Of a DNA stretch of 64,000 nucleotides, positions 47,306 to 60,045 are shown piece by piece. The notes under the pieces are model-generated. The model was given only the letters and a program-made list of their open reading frames with translations. It did no database searches and was not told the DNA's origin. Origin of the DNA: Puffinus mauretanicus (Eukaryota > Chordata > Aves > Procellariiformes > Procellariidae). The position numbers were made by a program, and so were the translations under genes. Every line of letters begins with the position of its first letter. Position 1 is the stretch's first letter. Location: NCBI GenBank assembly GCA_023333565.1, contig JAJKFH010000205.1, forward strand, positions 434,001-498,000, given 5' to 3'.

Positions 47306-47950
47306 TCACATGGGCGATGCAGAAACATTGAAGAACGTGTGCTAGTCATTCTTCAAAACCCCAAATGTAAAATGTTTTGTCAAGCACTCCTCATGGCCTT
47401 CAAGCATTTTGGCAATTTCCAGGGGACAGATGCTAATCCTCCAGCCGGGTCCGTCTCAGCAGACGTCTGTTTCTCCGCCGAGCCCCGGCGAAACCAGGCT
47501 GGCATGGCACAAAACGGGTGGCAAGGGCAGGTGCGGAAGGGTAACAGCGTGGTTGCCTCGATGGACCAGGGTGGTCCCTGGGGTAATTCATGGTTTGAGC
47601 AGATGACATAAATTTGTCGTAGGTTTTTAACCAGTGTCGCTGGGGCTCCGGCTCCCAGTGTGCCCGCGAGCCAACGTGCCTGGCTGTCCCGAGGTCTCCC
47701 AGCCGAGCCTTCCCACGTCACATCGATGGACTGCAACTTTCTGATGTGTGAACAACTGATTTCAACTCCTTATAGGTAGCATTTGCTCTGCGGTTATTGC
47801 CACAATATACCAAATCCTTTTAAAAAAATCACACTAAGTGCACCGGGGATCCTAGTGTCGCTGAAAGAAACTTCTGAAAACTCGCAGATAATAGTTAAAT
47901 CCATTCAGCTTTGAACACTTTAGAAACCGATCAGACCTCTTTCTTAAAGC

Positions 47951-48000
47951 CCTGAAGTGCTTTTAACTCCCACTGAAGCCAATCAGGGCTCTTTGAAAGA
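47951..48000. repeat. Ancient L3/CR1-like repeat scrap
   Basis: TTTTAACTCCCACTGAAGCC followed by AATCAGGGCTCTTTGAAA resembles the 'CTCCCATTGAAGTCAATGGGAGCTTTG' phrase of old amniote CR1/L3 copies. Confidence 0.4.
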
Positions 48001-49051
48001 AGTGAATGGCAGAACTAGCCCCTGAAACATGTGAGCCCTGCTACGGAGAGTGGAAGCAGAAAATAGGTTACCCCTCCCAGCACAAAAATGCAGATGTGAA
48101 TTAACTCCACATATGTAATGACATTTAAAAGCTGCATTCAGTAAATCTTATTCAGAGTGAGGAAGAAATATGGAAGAAATCCATCAACATTAATTTAACT
48201 TAGACAAATAACTATTACTCAATGTAAGCCAAATTGCAAAATGCAGACTCGTGTATCTAGTCAGTAAGTTTCAACAATCCACCCCACCCTCAAAAATGTT
48301 TAGACAAAAAAAGGATAAAGTAGCCTTTTCATTCAATGTCTCATTTAAAAAAAAAGAGCAAAAATGTGCTGAAATTTGAAATGAAGTGTTCATTTTGAAG
48401 TAAGGAAGAGCTATAAAAAGTCTCTTCTCTCAGGTTCTTAACTTCTCTCCTCCTGGGAGAGAGGGGAAGCTAAAGAAGTGTGTATAGCTGTTTGTGTTGT
48501 GCAGAAAGAGAGGCTTTTTCAAAGTGTTTCAGCACTGCTGATGAGGAGAAAAGTTTTTCTTTGAAACTAGTTGCATTGCCCCTCTTCTCCGCTTTCCCCT
48601 CCCTGTATTTCTTGGAGGGAGCTCTGGGGAGCAAGGGGTGGTGAGAGGAAGAAAGTGTCCGTGTGGGCAGAGAAGGGACTTCCCTTTCAAATTTCTCCTT
48701 TTGTGCCTTTAGAATAAGCTATGGAGGGATAGAAACGTGAGAGAAAACAGGGAAAACCCCCAGGCTTCTTGCCCAGTAACACTGACTCTCATTTTGGCTG
48801 CCTCCTCTTCCCAATAAACCCCTTCATTTTCCTTACCAAAAAAAAAAAAATAGCCTGTGCTCAAATCAGTGGTGATGATAATGAGAGCAACATTGGTTCC
48901 AGATTAATGCTGACCAAGGAATTATCAATTAAAATGCTGATCACCCCGTGGCAAATCCCTTTCCTTCACCACCGCTGGCGAGAGCACTGGCGTCCGACAG
49001 TGACGTGCAGTGATGGGAGAAAAGTATTTTAAGGCAGATGTAGGGTAAAAA

Positions 49052-49064
49052 GTGTGTGTGTGTG
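49052..49064. repeat. (GT)n dinucleotide tract
   Basis: Six GT units flanked by A-rich and G-rich sequence. A short microsatellite. Confidence 0.85.
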
Positions 49065-49144
49065 GGAGATTTCCATATCAAAACTGGAGGGAATACCCTG
49101 TGTAGGCAGATGACAACATACACCGTGTGCTATGTATATGTCAA

Positions 49145-49730
49145 AGATTTTTGAAAAAAAAATCAAATATGTAAAATAATGATATTTCAACCTTAATCAT
49201 TTTATAGACTATAATTAGTTTGTGTTAATCTGTCCAAACATTTCAGTGATGACAGCGCTTCCTAGTAGCCAGATAATAAATCAGGGTCTAAGAAGCAAAG
49301 AAATTCAGAGATTTTTTATTTGGTATGATTTGTATGCTGGAAGGAGTAATTTATATCCATTTAGATTCACTTGGATATATTTAGGCTTGCATCTGAATTT
49401 ATCTTTAAAACGTTTATATATGGGATACGGAGAGAGCAAATGCTTTACACCTGCTGATACCTGCCCACGAGTCTGTGTCACTAACACTCTGTTTTTTTTA
49501 TGAAACATGTTTTCTTTTTTTCTTTGTGATCCCTTTAAGAGGGTGCAGAACTAATTTTTAGCTCATTATGGAGGTAATCTTCCCTTGCTTATTTGACTTG
49601 GGCTGTTTCCATAACATCTGCTTTCATGCAAAGGCGCTCTGCACTATATGGATGTAAGCAGTACTATATGTGGTTACATTCACATGTTGTTCACTTAATG
49701 AAATCCTGGCAATTGTCCCGTGTTTGAAAC
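49145..49730. promoter_or_regulatory. Candidate non-coding regulatory element
   Basis: A+T-rich, repeat-free and non-coding. It has a homeodomain-type TAATTA at 49212-49217 and an octamer-like ATGCAAAG at 49626-49633. Several TTTAAGAG, TAATTT and TTACATTCACATG phrases also occur. The sequence texture is similar to the 46430-47180 block, and the two lie 2 kb apart. Only a candidate, since conservation was not tested. Confidence 0.33.
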
Positions 49731-52700
49731 ACATCTGAACCACAGAAAACTACTCAACGCTGTTGCTATCCAGGAACCTAGAGAGGAGGGAGATGGCATT
49801 GTCCGTGCTTTCTTAAGGGAGCTGAGCTAAAAATATTAGGAAGAAAAGAGTGCACATGCTTTTCTAAAAAAACAAGAACACACGGGGCAATTCTGGATCA
49901 TGTGCTAAAAGGTCTTCTTAAATAGGGCGCCCAGAAGACGTTCTTGCCATCTCTTTTAAATTGATTTACACTGATTGTCCTGACCCGTCCGCTGTTGTGA
50001 CGGCTCTCGGTGCCCTGTACAGAAATCTGGCTTTTGCCAGGCTCGCGGGCAGGAGTAGATGAACTTGTTTGCAGTCCTCCGAGTCAGGCTGAGCCGGAAT
50101 CCTCGACTTACGCCTGTCCTCCACTCCTTCCCACAGCAACCAGCACTGGCACCCCACTGCCCGCTGGGCAGCGCGGGGGCTTTCCCTTCCAGAGACCATG
50201 TCAGCTGGAACACACTCCGGTGCTTTTCTCTCTCTATTTATACATATTTTCTAATTTATATCATTTCAGCTGGGGGAAAAAAAACACCCTAAAATGGCAA
50301 ACAGAATTTTTCCCTGTGAAAACCACAGAGGAGTTCAAGTTTTAAACCTTTTCACCCAAGAGCAAAGATGTCATTTTGTTCACTGTGTTTTTTCAAAAAT
50401 ATTTCCATTATTTCAATTAAACGATTTAGTCAGTGAAGTGGGGAAGGAGGCAAGAGGGTGCTGATGGGGAACAAGAGCTATTAAAGGCTAAGCTAACTAT
50501 TAAACCCCTATAATAATTTTCTGGGGATTAAGTACAATCGGACAGGGCTGTTCTTCCCTCCTGGGGCAGTGCCAAGGTAGGAGCTGGCCTTTCAAAAAGC
50601 CACGCACATTCCTCGCTGTGATACAAATCCCGTCGTGTGCTGTTTGCTAATGTAAAGATGTTTGTACTCCCCAAATGACAGCAGAAATAAACTGATATAT
50701 TCTGAAGCCAACCCAAACCCAAAGGCTTCTTTATGTATTTGTTCACAAGCTGTTGTTTTATCGCAGGGCATGTGTCAGCCAGAAATTCATTCCTTTCTGT
50801 TACAGGGATTTCATGCCATGGGAAGCGATGGGGTTTTTTCTGAATGAGGCAGCAGAGAAAAGCAAACAGTTGGGGCTGTCAGGAGGGGCAGAGGGACAGA
50901 GCGGGGAGAGGAGCGTGTACAGGGTGATGAAGAGGCAGAAACCTGCTCAGGGCTTACGCTGTTTGCGTCATTGCTCAGAGTGCCACCTCATCAGAAGATA
51001 ATGCAATCCGCACGTTGTTGCTTCACAGGGCTGCATCATTACCAGGAACAGCAGAGATCAGTGGGCGTGCAGGTGGAGATGCCCTGAGTCAGAGAAGACA
51101 TCAGCTGATCGAGCAGATCGAGGGCCTAGTAGGGTTTGGGTTTGGGTGTTTTTTTTTTTTTTGCAAGACAATAGACCTTAATCTCCTAAACTACAGCTTG
51201 GCGAGATGAAAGTGCTCTTGTACCATACTGCTCCCAGCTTGCGAATCTAAACCAGACACACACACATACAGAAAGCGCTGTCATTTTTTGTTCATTAGGA
51301 TTTCTTTTTTTTTTTTTTTTTTTTTTTTTGGCACTTGCAGCCCAACTCAGCTAGCAGCTACATATTTCCAGAAGGATTGTAATGCACGGACTTGCGAGAG
51401 CAGATTTTGGTCTTCAGCAGTGCCCAGGTTGTGGCAGCTGGAGCCGACTTCCCTGGGAACCCACCATCTGGGCTGCGTGCGGGGCTTCAGCTGCGGGTGC
51501 TAAGCGCTCGCATAACCGACCTTGAGATCTTCTAAAATCTAAACCAGAAGAGACTGTGGCTGCACAAGACTGTGTGTGGGTAGGTGTGTTTGAGAGAGAT
51601 AATTATTGGGAAAGGCAAGAAAACATTTACCCACTGCTGTAAAGTGTTCTCAGAAGACAAGAAGAATCCCTAGCCTTTAGCCTTTTAATTGATTTTAATT
51701 ATTCAAAGCTCTTTCTCTCCTTGCTCAAATACCAGTACGATACGATATTGTTGCAGGTATCTCAATGCCTTTTGAGATGCTTAAATATGAATAGCTGGGA
51801 AGCTGGTGCCTGCTCTCCCTCTGCAAGCACACAGCAAAACCTTGCTGTGCAAGGCAGAGCCTTCTGCACAACAGCCAGATTATTCTAACAGCTCTCTTCA
51901 TTTCATGGGGATTCATTTAAGTGGATTCCACACAATACTCTAAAAATGTTATGAGAGATGATTCTAATAAGGCAGAAGCCTTTAAGGGGAATTTAATCTT
52001 ATTCTACTACCACATAAAAGGAGAGAAGTGCTGACATTTCAGCCCACCACTGGCCTATTTCACAAACATTTCAAACTGTGCTTTTCCATTATACAGCTGT
52101 GTATTCCACTTATACACATGTGTATATTCCATCAAAAGCCTTTTTTTCCCCTGTGATCCCCAGTTCACCTTCCTCCTGTTTGGAAAAGGCGGACCCAGCG
52201 AACAGTCTTATAACAGTCTTCACATGCAGAAATGACTCCAGTTTGAGGAGCTGGGGACTGCTGAGCTGAGACCTGGCAGTGGCATTGCAGCAGTGAACGG
52301 GCGGCATGCTGCACTGTTCTCAACGCAATCTAAACAGTCATGAACATCTAAGAAGCGCATGCCGGCACATGAGGCAGCAATGCTTGAGCGTGCACGGGGT
52401 TATTGCCGTGATTCATTGCTGGATAGGCATGGCTATCCAGTCCACCACAGTTATAATGCCGGGAGAAACGTGCTGAATTCGTCCTATTGCTCCTCTCAGC
52501 CTTTCTGGTTTCAGCTACGCTGTGAGACCCTCTACGGGAACCTGGCCCGGTGCTGCAGTGCACTAGGGCACTCACATTTCTCACTGACTGGTTTGTAATA
52601 CCGTGAGTACAAAGGTAAATGTAGGAGGATCATCAGACCCAAGGACTTGGCAGCTAAGGGGTGCTCCTGAAATGTTTATGCATGCTCACGCACAAGTTCA

Positions 52701-53397
52701 CTGGAAGAGTTTGCAAAAGAAGGGGGACATGTTCATCCCAAGGAGCAAAACCTGCAGTGGAAGTGGCTTGGTTGGAAGTGAAGGGCTGCCTAAGCACGCG
52801 ACTTGGGGTGCAACTGGCTCCCTCAGCACAGTTGGCTGTGCATTTTCTTCTCCCTCTCATAAAGCTGAGCAGTCCCTACCCACAGGCTGGTTTCCTACAG
52901 AGGACTTAGCCCCCCCAGCCTTCCACACGTGCCTGGACCTCCCTGCTCCTGCGGCCACACCACTGCTCTGAGGCCACGCAGCCCCCAGGGCAAGGCGCAG
53001 GGTGCCTGAGGCATCGGAGGGCCTTCACTGGGTTCACTCTTCCCACTGCTTCTCCTACTCTCTGTTGCACAAACCAGCCCTCCTCCTTCCCGAGATATAT
53101 ACCTGCCACTGTGCTTCCCGGGAGTTGGCTTCCTGGGGTAGCCTTCATCCCTGTGACTGAGTGACTTACCTAACCCTATTCTTACTCCTCCCTCTGATAA
53201 TGTTAGCCTATCTATTGCACATCCGAGGTGTAAGGTTACAAAGGTAGTTACCCTTCCAGTCATCCTCTGGAGAGACCGCTTTTCCAATTCTGTCTCTCTG
53301 GGCAAGCCATATTTGAATGATAGCTCTCTAACAGCTAGTACTGGGTTCAATACTCAGCCAGAAGGTGCATATACAGAACATGTATATGTCTAACAGC
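49731..53397. other. Non-coding unique stretch
   Basis: No gene is supported. It includes poly-T runs (51305-51329 and about 51150-51162) and a short GGGTTTGGGTTTGGG tract at about 51133-51147. Moderately G+C-rich segments lie near 50000-50200 and 52900-53150, where chance frames of up to 151 codons occur. Confidence 0.6.
51305..51329. repeat. Poly-T tract (25 T)
   Basis: The longest homopolymer in the window: 25 uninterrupted T, preceded by TTTC. On the minus strand this would be a poly-A tail, but no retrocopied sequence is recognisable to the right of it on the plus strand. Confidence 0.9.
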
Positions 53398-53468
53398 TCA
53401 TATGTGAGCTCTTGAAGACAAGGACTATTTTTCATAGAGGTTTGCATAGTATCCACCAGAAAAGGTCT
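53398..53468 (-). repeat. Ancient amniote SINE-like element (antisense, MIR1_Amn-type)
   Basis: TGTGAGCTCTTGAAGACAAG GACTATTTTTCATAG then GTTTGCATAGTATCCACCA parallels 'GTAAGCTCTTTGGGGCAGGGACTGTCTTT...GTACAGCGCCTAGCACA'. That is the reverse complement of the family seen at 34869-34986. Old and diverged. Confidence 0.45.
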
Positions 53469-53844
53469 TGCTCTCATTTGCGTTTCTAGGCATTACCGTA
53501 ACACTGCGGCCAAAAGGATCCGTTGTACCAGCGTAAGGTTTTGGCCCTTGTGCGGTAGGGATGCTGTTGGGTGGCGACGGTAGCACTGTGTGTTTGGCTA
53601 GGGGATGCCCCAAATGCCCCTACTAAGTGACAAGGAGCTTAGGGAAGGGGGTACAGCCCCTTAGTTTGTCCATTCCCCTGCTTAATCTGAACCAACAAAC
53701 AGTTGTAAAATAGTTCTAGTGTAAAAGGGAAAGGGACAAATCCGAACTAGGATCCCCAGATTTGAGCCTTGGCTCAGATGATTTTCTTTTCATCCTTATG
53801 CAAATCAGACAACTCCTGCTTATTTCATCATTAAGTGGGAGGCA

Positions 53845-53932
53845 GGGTAAGGCTTACGTAGCCTACAGTACCTCCCAGGAGTATTAGGAAGGTTAATTAG
53901 TTAATGTTTCCAAAGTGTTATTATACAAGTGC
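53845..53932 (+). repeat. MIR-like SINE fragment
   Basis: GTAAGGCTTACGTAGCCTAC then AGTACCTCCCAGGAGTATTA and GGAAGGTTAATTAGTTAATG with TTTCCAAAGTGTT follows the 3' part of MIR-type SINEs in order ('GTACCTACCTCATAGGG.TGTTGTGAGGATTAA.TGAGTTAATA..TGTAAAGCGCTT'). Confidence 0.5.
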
Positions 53933-54917
53933 CAAACAAAACTAACAACAAGAGGAAAAAATGACATGACAAAGAAAATAAACAAACATAAAGCCAAATT
54001 AAACATAGTTAAGGGAGGTAACTCTATGATATTAAATGTGATATTGTAGAATAAAAATAGAGATTGACGTAACTTATATGGTCTACAGAATACTGAAAGC
54101 AAAACGGTTTGTTGGTTGCATTGTGTGACGAGGCAGACTGATTCTGGAAAGCAAGCTTTTATTTAAGTTTTAGGCTTCTGTGACAGTGATTTATTTTAAT
54201 GATACGCAATACTTCACTTTGCATTTGTGATTTCAAGATCTCTATAAGTTTATGTAAATTCTAGCTGTTAGGGCACAAGATAAAATCATGGCTCTTACTT
54301 ACTTTCATACTGTCACATAAATGTGAAAAATTGAAGAGTTGCTCCAGGCCAGCATGCTACATTTTGACATTGTGAGAATCTCTGTATCCTACATACCCTG
54401 CTCTGATCAGGGAATATCTGTACTAGCATGTACTGGGAAAGAAACAGAAAGCAAAGGACAAAGCAGCTCGTATTATCAAGGATCCAGAAGCAGTGTTCCC
54501 TCACTCCCGTGCTATTTCACTTTGTGGGACATCAGGAAAAGAGGAGAAAAAAAAATCAGCAGGCATTTCAAGTGTATGAAATATTCTCAGTGGGATCCAA
54601 ATAAGATCAGAATATTTTTTGTGATTATGTCACTTGGCAAACTCAGAATCGATCCTCTCTCCATGCAATCCTCAGGCTGAAATGGGGCTAGTTTGGAGTG
54701 AAATTGCATGGTGGAAACATGCCTTGCTCTGCGATTTTGCCTGGTTCTGTAATCAAATTTCACAATAATGAAAACTGTAAGTCAAGAAATTGAGGAAATG
54801 TCATGAAAAAGAAACCCTGAAATAAATATGCGTTGAATAAATCCATCCACATTAACTTGGAAGAAACAGGAATAGTGGCTAGCACAGCACGTCTGCTTTC
54901 TCAGCTGATCACTGAAT
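53933..54917. other. Non-coding unique sequence
   Basis: A+T-rich unique DNA. No gene is supported: the largest frames are 113 codons or less and unrecognisable. Nothing else is visible. Confidence 0.6.
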
Positions 54918-54985
54918 CACAGTCTGACTTTGAGCACATCTCTTAAATCTTGCTTAGCTTTGGTTTTCTCCTCCGGGAAGGGGAG
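54918..54985 (+). repeat. MIR-like SINE fragment (core)
   Basis: ACAGTCTGACTTTGAGCACA then TCTCTTAAATCTTGCTTAGC and TTTGGTTTTCTCCTCCGGGA corresponds to the MIR core 'GTGTGACCTTGGGCAAGTTACTTAACCTCTCTGTGCCTCAGTTTCCTCATCTG' on the plus strand. Old and diverged. Confidence 0.5.
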
Positions 54986-56050
54986 AGAACAAAGGACATG
55001 TGCACCAGGCTTGCTCTAAGCGGAGCCACAATAGGTACTGGCCCGCAGCAGCTGCAAAGGACAACCAGTGCCCTGCTGTCCTCAGCTCCACGCAGCCCCA
55101 CGGGCTAAGGGAAAGGGAGGTGCATGCAGGAGGGTGCTTTTTCAGGACAGCCAAGGCAGCACCACATTTCGGTTGACTGATCTTCAGGACTGGTGACAAA
55201 GGATTGTAGTGGGAGCAACACCAGTTTGCACCCTGGGGTGCCTCTGGGCACTTTGAACCTGTTGGCCCTTTGCTTCTGCCATTGCATGTTTTTCCTGCTA
55301 ACAAGCCCCAGGCCAGCTCTGCACGTGCACAAGAGCTCAGAAGGCTCTACATGGGAGGAGCTCAGTCTGTTTCTGCTCTTACAATCATTATAAGTGACTG
55401 CTGCTGGCTTTAAAAGCAGATTTGCACTGCGCTGTGTGGGACAACGTTTCTTTCAAGGCTGAGTTGCACACTGAAGTCTACGCTGGGACCAGTGCCACTG
55501 CAGAGTTGAAACCCCTGAGGCTCACTTGGTTTCATCCAAAATCCTTGCAAATGTGACTGCAAACTCCAAGGAATATGCCAAGCTCTGTCAGTCACACCGA
55601 GCTTTACCCACGCAAACCCCAGCAAACCGGTCAAGGACATTGGGGTACTCTTGTGCTTGCAACAGTTTCTCCCCCAAAAGGTGAGCCTGGCAGCCCGTGC
55701 GTGGGTCTCTCTGCCTTTCCTCAGGGCCATGGGAGAAGTATCACTGATTATCAGTGCAAAGTGTGTGCCATGCAAATTAAAAATTAGTATGCCATACAGA
55801 TGAAAACTCTGGACCCAGATGAGGCCCTAGGATTCTTTCAGGGAATCCATCGCACAGTCCTGCTCAGATTTATCGCACATGCATTGAAATCCAGTGTCCT
55901 CAACCACATGATGTCCATTTTCCCCCAAAGGAAAATTTCCCCCAGTTGATTATTATTGCCTGAAAGCGACATTTATACCAACCCACGTATACCCCCTTCC
56001 ATGCTGTACCTAAGCTCACATCCTTTTCCTCCTCCATCCCACGATCTTGC

Positions 56051-56080
56051 AGTGCATCAAGCTGCAAGTGCATCAAGCTG
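56051..56080. repeat. Tandem duplication of a 14-mer
   Basis: AGTGCATCAAGCTG is present at 56051-56064 and 56067-56080 (period 16). Small slippage-type duplication. Confidence 0.85.
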
Positions 56081-56899
56081 AAGGGCTTTAGCCCATTCCA
56101 GGTCCCATAAAAGCCACGCTTAATAGCTTGTTCCACCTGGGCAATCCTATAGATGCCACTCGGAGGGCCTCTACGTGATAGAAGCCAAAGAAAGCACAGG
56201 GCAGGCTAGATTAAAGGAGACTCTACTGAGTTAGCTTCGGTTAAGCACACTTCTGAATTTGGCCCATCTTTCGTCTCTGACATACCAACACGTACGCATA
56301 TCGCGTACCTGGTAGCGACACTCAAAGCACCCTGCAAAGGAGGAGAGTGGAAGGGGAAAGAAAATGTGATTATGAAACATCAGAGTAGATCTGATCATGT
56401 CAAATTCCTCTGGAGGAAAAGACAGAGAGAAAAATTACCAGCACGCAGTGCTTGAAGTCAATAAAGGAAATTTACCCAATTCAGCAGAGGCATCAGGGAA
56501 ATCACTCTTGATTTGTCTTTGATAGGTTGACAAAATCTCTGTTAAAGTTGTTTTAATGCTTTTGTAACTAGGCTTCCAAATACATTGAACCCAGGCCAGA
56601 TCTCAGCTTAATAGGACCAGCCCTCCATGTCAATCAAATTTGTAGCTGGTGAGAAAAATGAACCTTTTTTTGTGCCCCTTGTTCTCAAGTTGGGCAAAGA
56701 GCCCAAAAGTGTCTGAGGTTTTACTTTGCCAAGCTTCTGAAGGAAAATTTACTTACAGGAATGAAAAAGCCCCATGGCTGTCTGTACCACAATGAAACAC
56801 ATCAGGCCAAAAACTGCCCCTAGACGTTTTCATGTGGCATCTGTTGAAGTCAGCGATGGTATCATGTAGGTAAGCTGAAGGCTGAATTTAGCTTGTTGA

Positions 56900-57000
56900 T
56901 AATGGAATTAGACATTATGAAATGAAGGTATGTTCTGCTCTCTGTGAGATGGCAACATTAATGAATTAATTTACTACTTAATTAATATACAAAGCCACCG
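56900..57000. promoter_or_regulatory. Homeodomain-type motif cluster
   Basis: ATTAATGAATTAATTTACTA followed by CTTAATTAATATAC gives at least three palindromic ATTAAT cores within about 35 bases (56957-56991). Further ATTA cores lie just upstream. It may be a regulatory site cluster, or just A+T-rich sequence. Confidence 0.25.
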
Positions 57001-60000
57001 GCTGCTGTTGGCAAATTAACCGTCAGCAAGACATGTTGCTCCAAGGGTCATTGGATATTTCTTTATTTCTTCACCCTGCTTGTGTCGGGGGCAGAGATCA
57101 CATGTTAGGTGCTGAGTCATGGTGTTATAATGGGAACTACTGGGAGCTGAGCTCTTTGGAAAAGAGCCGCTCTTGCCCTCTCCATCTCTGAACGCAGGAG
57201 ACAAAGGTCAGACTTCATCCGATGTGAGGAACTGCAGAAACCTTCCTCCCTCTTTTTAATCCTGTAGTGACACCCAGACAGTCAACGCACCCTCACACTT
57301 GCTTTATGGTTGAGAAACAAGATTACTTATATTTAAAAAGATTAAATACATTATAATTCAGTGTCATAACTGAAGAGAAAAGCTGAAAGTCTAACTACAA
57401 TGGCATTATGTGAATCTGTGTCTGAATTTTCCCCAAATCTGGACAGAGTTTTTGAAAGTGATCTAGATTCATAGCAAAGCAGAGTCCTGATTGCTTGCTG
57501 TTTTAACATAGCTAATATTTCTGCCTCAATAGAAGTGAAATGCATGCCTGAACTTCCCTGAATTGCTTGAACTTCTGAACGGACTGAAACCGAGTAGGAA
57601 ACGTCAGAAGAGAAGGCAGTTGTACGACTCTCAAATTCAGCTCAAGAGTCAGTTCAGGGTTTGGCTTCCCCTCCATACATAAATTTTAGTTTTGAACTCA
57701 GAGTACCCCCCAGCTTCAAGTAAAGCCCCAATTTTTCAGTATGTTTCTACAGAAATTGTGTGGAACAGTGAAAACTTTGGTCAAAAATGAGCTCTGGTGC
57801 AGGTTGATTACTCAGTGTGTGCACTGCACCCAGAGCTCGGTACCCAATCCAAAACTCACTGAATCCTCTGGGAATCCTTCCGTGCATTCCTGTAGACTTC
57901 AGACAAATGCTTGAATGATAACTAGTCCAGGATCTCTTTTCCATACATGATACAGATGAGGGTACTAAGGAGAGGAGACAGTTGTTTACAAGGAATACTG
58001 CATCTAAGAGCAAGAGGAAGACATGATTAGAGAAAAAAAAATGCGCCAAGTATTTTGCAAATCTGATTCTCTATCAGAAAAGCAATTTCACAACTATGTA
58101 AATACACAGTTATTCTGTGCAAAATTTTTTTTAAAGCTCTCTCTCTAATTGCACAAGAGGCTCCTTTGCTGTAATGAAAAACATCTGCCATTATTTACCA
58201 GCAGACTCCAACGTGCATTTACACTGTGCTCTCTCTTACAAATGCACGGGGAACATGGAGTGGAGGAACTTGGTTTGTTGACTGGATAAGGATTTCTACA
58301 GGGAAAATAGGGTGGGGGGAGCTCAGGGAGGGCTCTGATCCATTGTACACGCTGCTTAAGGCCTGATACCTCTGTCAGAGCCATGCGTGATCAGTGCATG
58401 ACAAAGCCTCCTCACCTTTCAAAATTTATCTCCATGGACTTTCCCCATTCCACGTGCAAAAGGACATAATCCCCTTTCGCAGTAAATCTTCAGACGAAAC
58501 AGAGTCCCCTATCCTTTTAGAAGGATACTGTGTTTCACAGAATATTAAAGCTGAATCTGATTAGAGGCTTAGCAAGAAAAGCAGAGAGCCACAGGCGCAG
58601 GTCGCAAACAGGTGGGCTCTAAACAGACTGGAGGTAACTGGTATCTTTGTGTTGACTTCAGGGAGCTCTGGACAAGACCTAAGGTTGACAGGGGCTTGTG
58701 TATATGAATTTTGAAACATCTTTGGCATTAAAACGTGGATGAGCAAAAGCCTGCTTAACACTGAGTGACTATAAGAAAAATGAGTGAACTGAAAACAATT
58801 CCTCCACAAAACAAAAATAATTGACAGTTAATGAAGTATTTCCACTGAGTGAAAATACAAATTATATGAGAGCTATGCAAGCTGCTACAACTGAAGTGCC
58901 TTTCTGCCCTCGTTGCTTGTCTCCTCACTTTGACAGCAGTTATCACTTAAAAGGATGTGCTCCAGGTCACAGCTGCTATCAGCAGGACACTTTTTAGTCA
59001 TACCTGCTTGCCAAACCTCCAAAAATGTAAGGGATTTGCTATGAGGTTGGTGATATGAGTTTTTAAAATTTAATCGCAATTATTTTTCTGTATCAGTGTC
59101 TTCATTTTGCAGAACACTAGCTTTTGCATTTCAAATCATGGCAAAAATATATCTCTAGCATGCAAAAATAAAAATAATCTTGGTAATCAGAAGCTCATCA
59201 AAGGGGAGATACTGGCTGTTCATTTCACTCATCTTCCATCAGTGAAAGGCAATAGAGATTGTGTTTTAGAGCTGCACTACTCTAGATGTGCTTCTGATCT
59301 AACTGGCTCGTGGAGCTGAGCCATGCTCCTGCAACACGTCCCTGCTGCTCCCGTCCTGCCCCGGGGCTTGCAGCAGGAAGGTGCGGACTCGTCCTGCCCT
59401 GAACGAGGGAAGCATCGAACCATGTGCTTCCACATTGAGGAGTAAGAGCCCGCGTTAGGCAGGATTTGACCCTTGGTTTGCAGTGGTTGGGGGACAACAG
59501 GGGCCATTTTAGCTGAAAGCTTCTTATCAGTTTCTGGGGGAAAGGAGCAGAGAAGAGAGCCAGAGTATGAAGCATTTGGGTGGTTGGTAAGTATAAAAGA
59601 TGATCCTCTACAGGTGTGGTTGGTTTTGAAAAAGATTGGCATAGGCATTTCTAGTGTCTCCATGAAGAAGAGAGAGGAGATGTAGGTGGAAGAAATGGGC
59701 AGCAACAAAAGAGTTTTAAAATCTAAAATGAAGTGTTCCCCATGAAAAACCAGAAGCTTTATTTTTGAATAGTTTCTTAAAAAATAGCTACTTCAGAATC
59801 AGGCAAAAAAATCTGTTCTGGACTCTCTAGGCCACAAGGTTCCATTGATTCATACACTGGTGTCAAACCCAGTTTGTCAAACCACTGCTATCAACACACT
59901 TTCTCTGAGAGACAAATAAAAAAAGCCCAGTGAAATCTCCTAATCTTCTGCTAGTCTGGGCTATTAGCAGCTTCAGAACTAATGATGGGTGAACCTCCTA

Positions 60001-60008
60001 AGGTCTGA

Positions 60009-60045
60009 GATGTCAGTGGGAGTTATACGCCTGGATCAAGGACAC
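60009..60045. repeat. Ancient L3/CR1-like repeat scrap
   Basis: ATGTCAGTGGGAGTTATACG CCTGGATCAAGGAC matches the 'TTCAATGGGAGTTATACGCATGGATCAAGG' phrase of old amniote CR1/L3 copies over about 30 bases. Confidence 0.5.

Larger units (their letters stand above)
47306..49140. other. Non-coding unique stretch
   Basis: No gene is supported. Contents are a G+C-richer segment (about 47430-47720), an ancient repeat scrap (47951-48000), a poly-A run (about 48837-48850) and a (GT)n tract at 49052-49064. The 65- to 142-codon frames over 47183-47736 overlap each other on both strands. Confidence 0.6.

Noticed and set aside
47183..47611. 142-codon frame beginning with a hydrophobic, signal-peptide-like stretch
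   Set aside because: The start falls in sequence resembling an ancient L3/CR1 fragment, and there is no protein resemblance.
51133..51147. GGGTTTGGGTTTGGG as telomere-like or G-quadruplex sequence
   Set aside because: Only three G runs in a short tract; insufficient for either interpretation.
51305..51329. 25-T run as a reverse-oriented retrocopy tail
   Set aside because: No gene-like sequence on the expected side.
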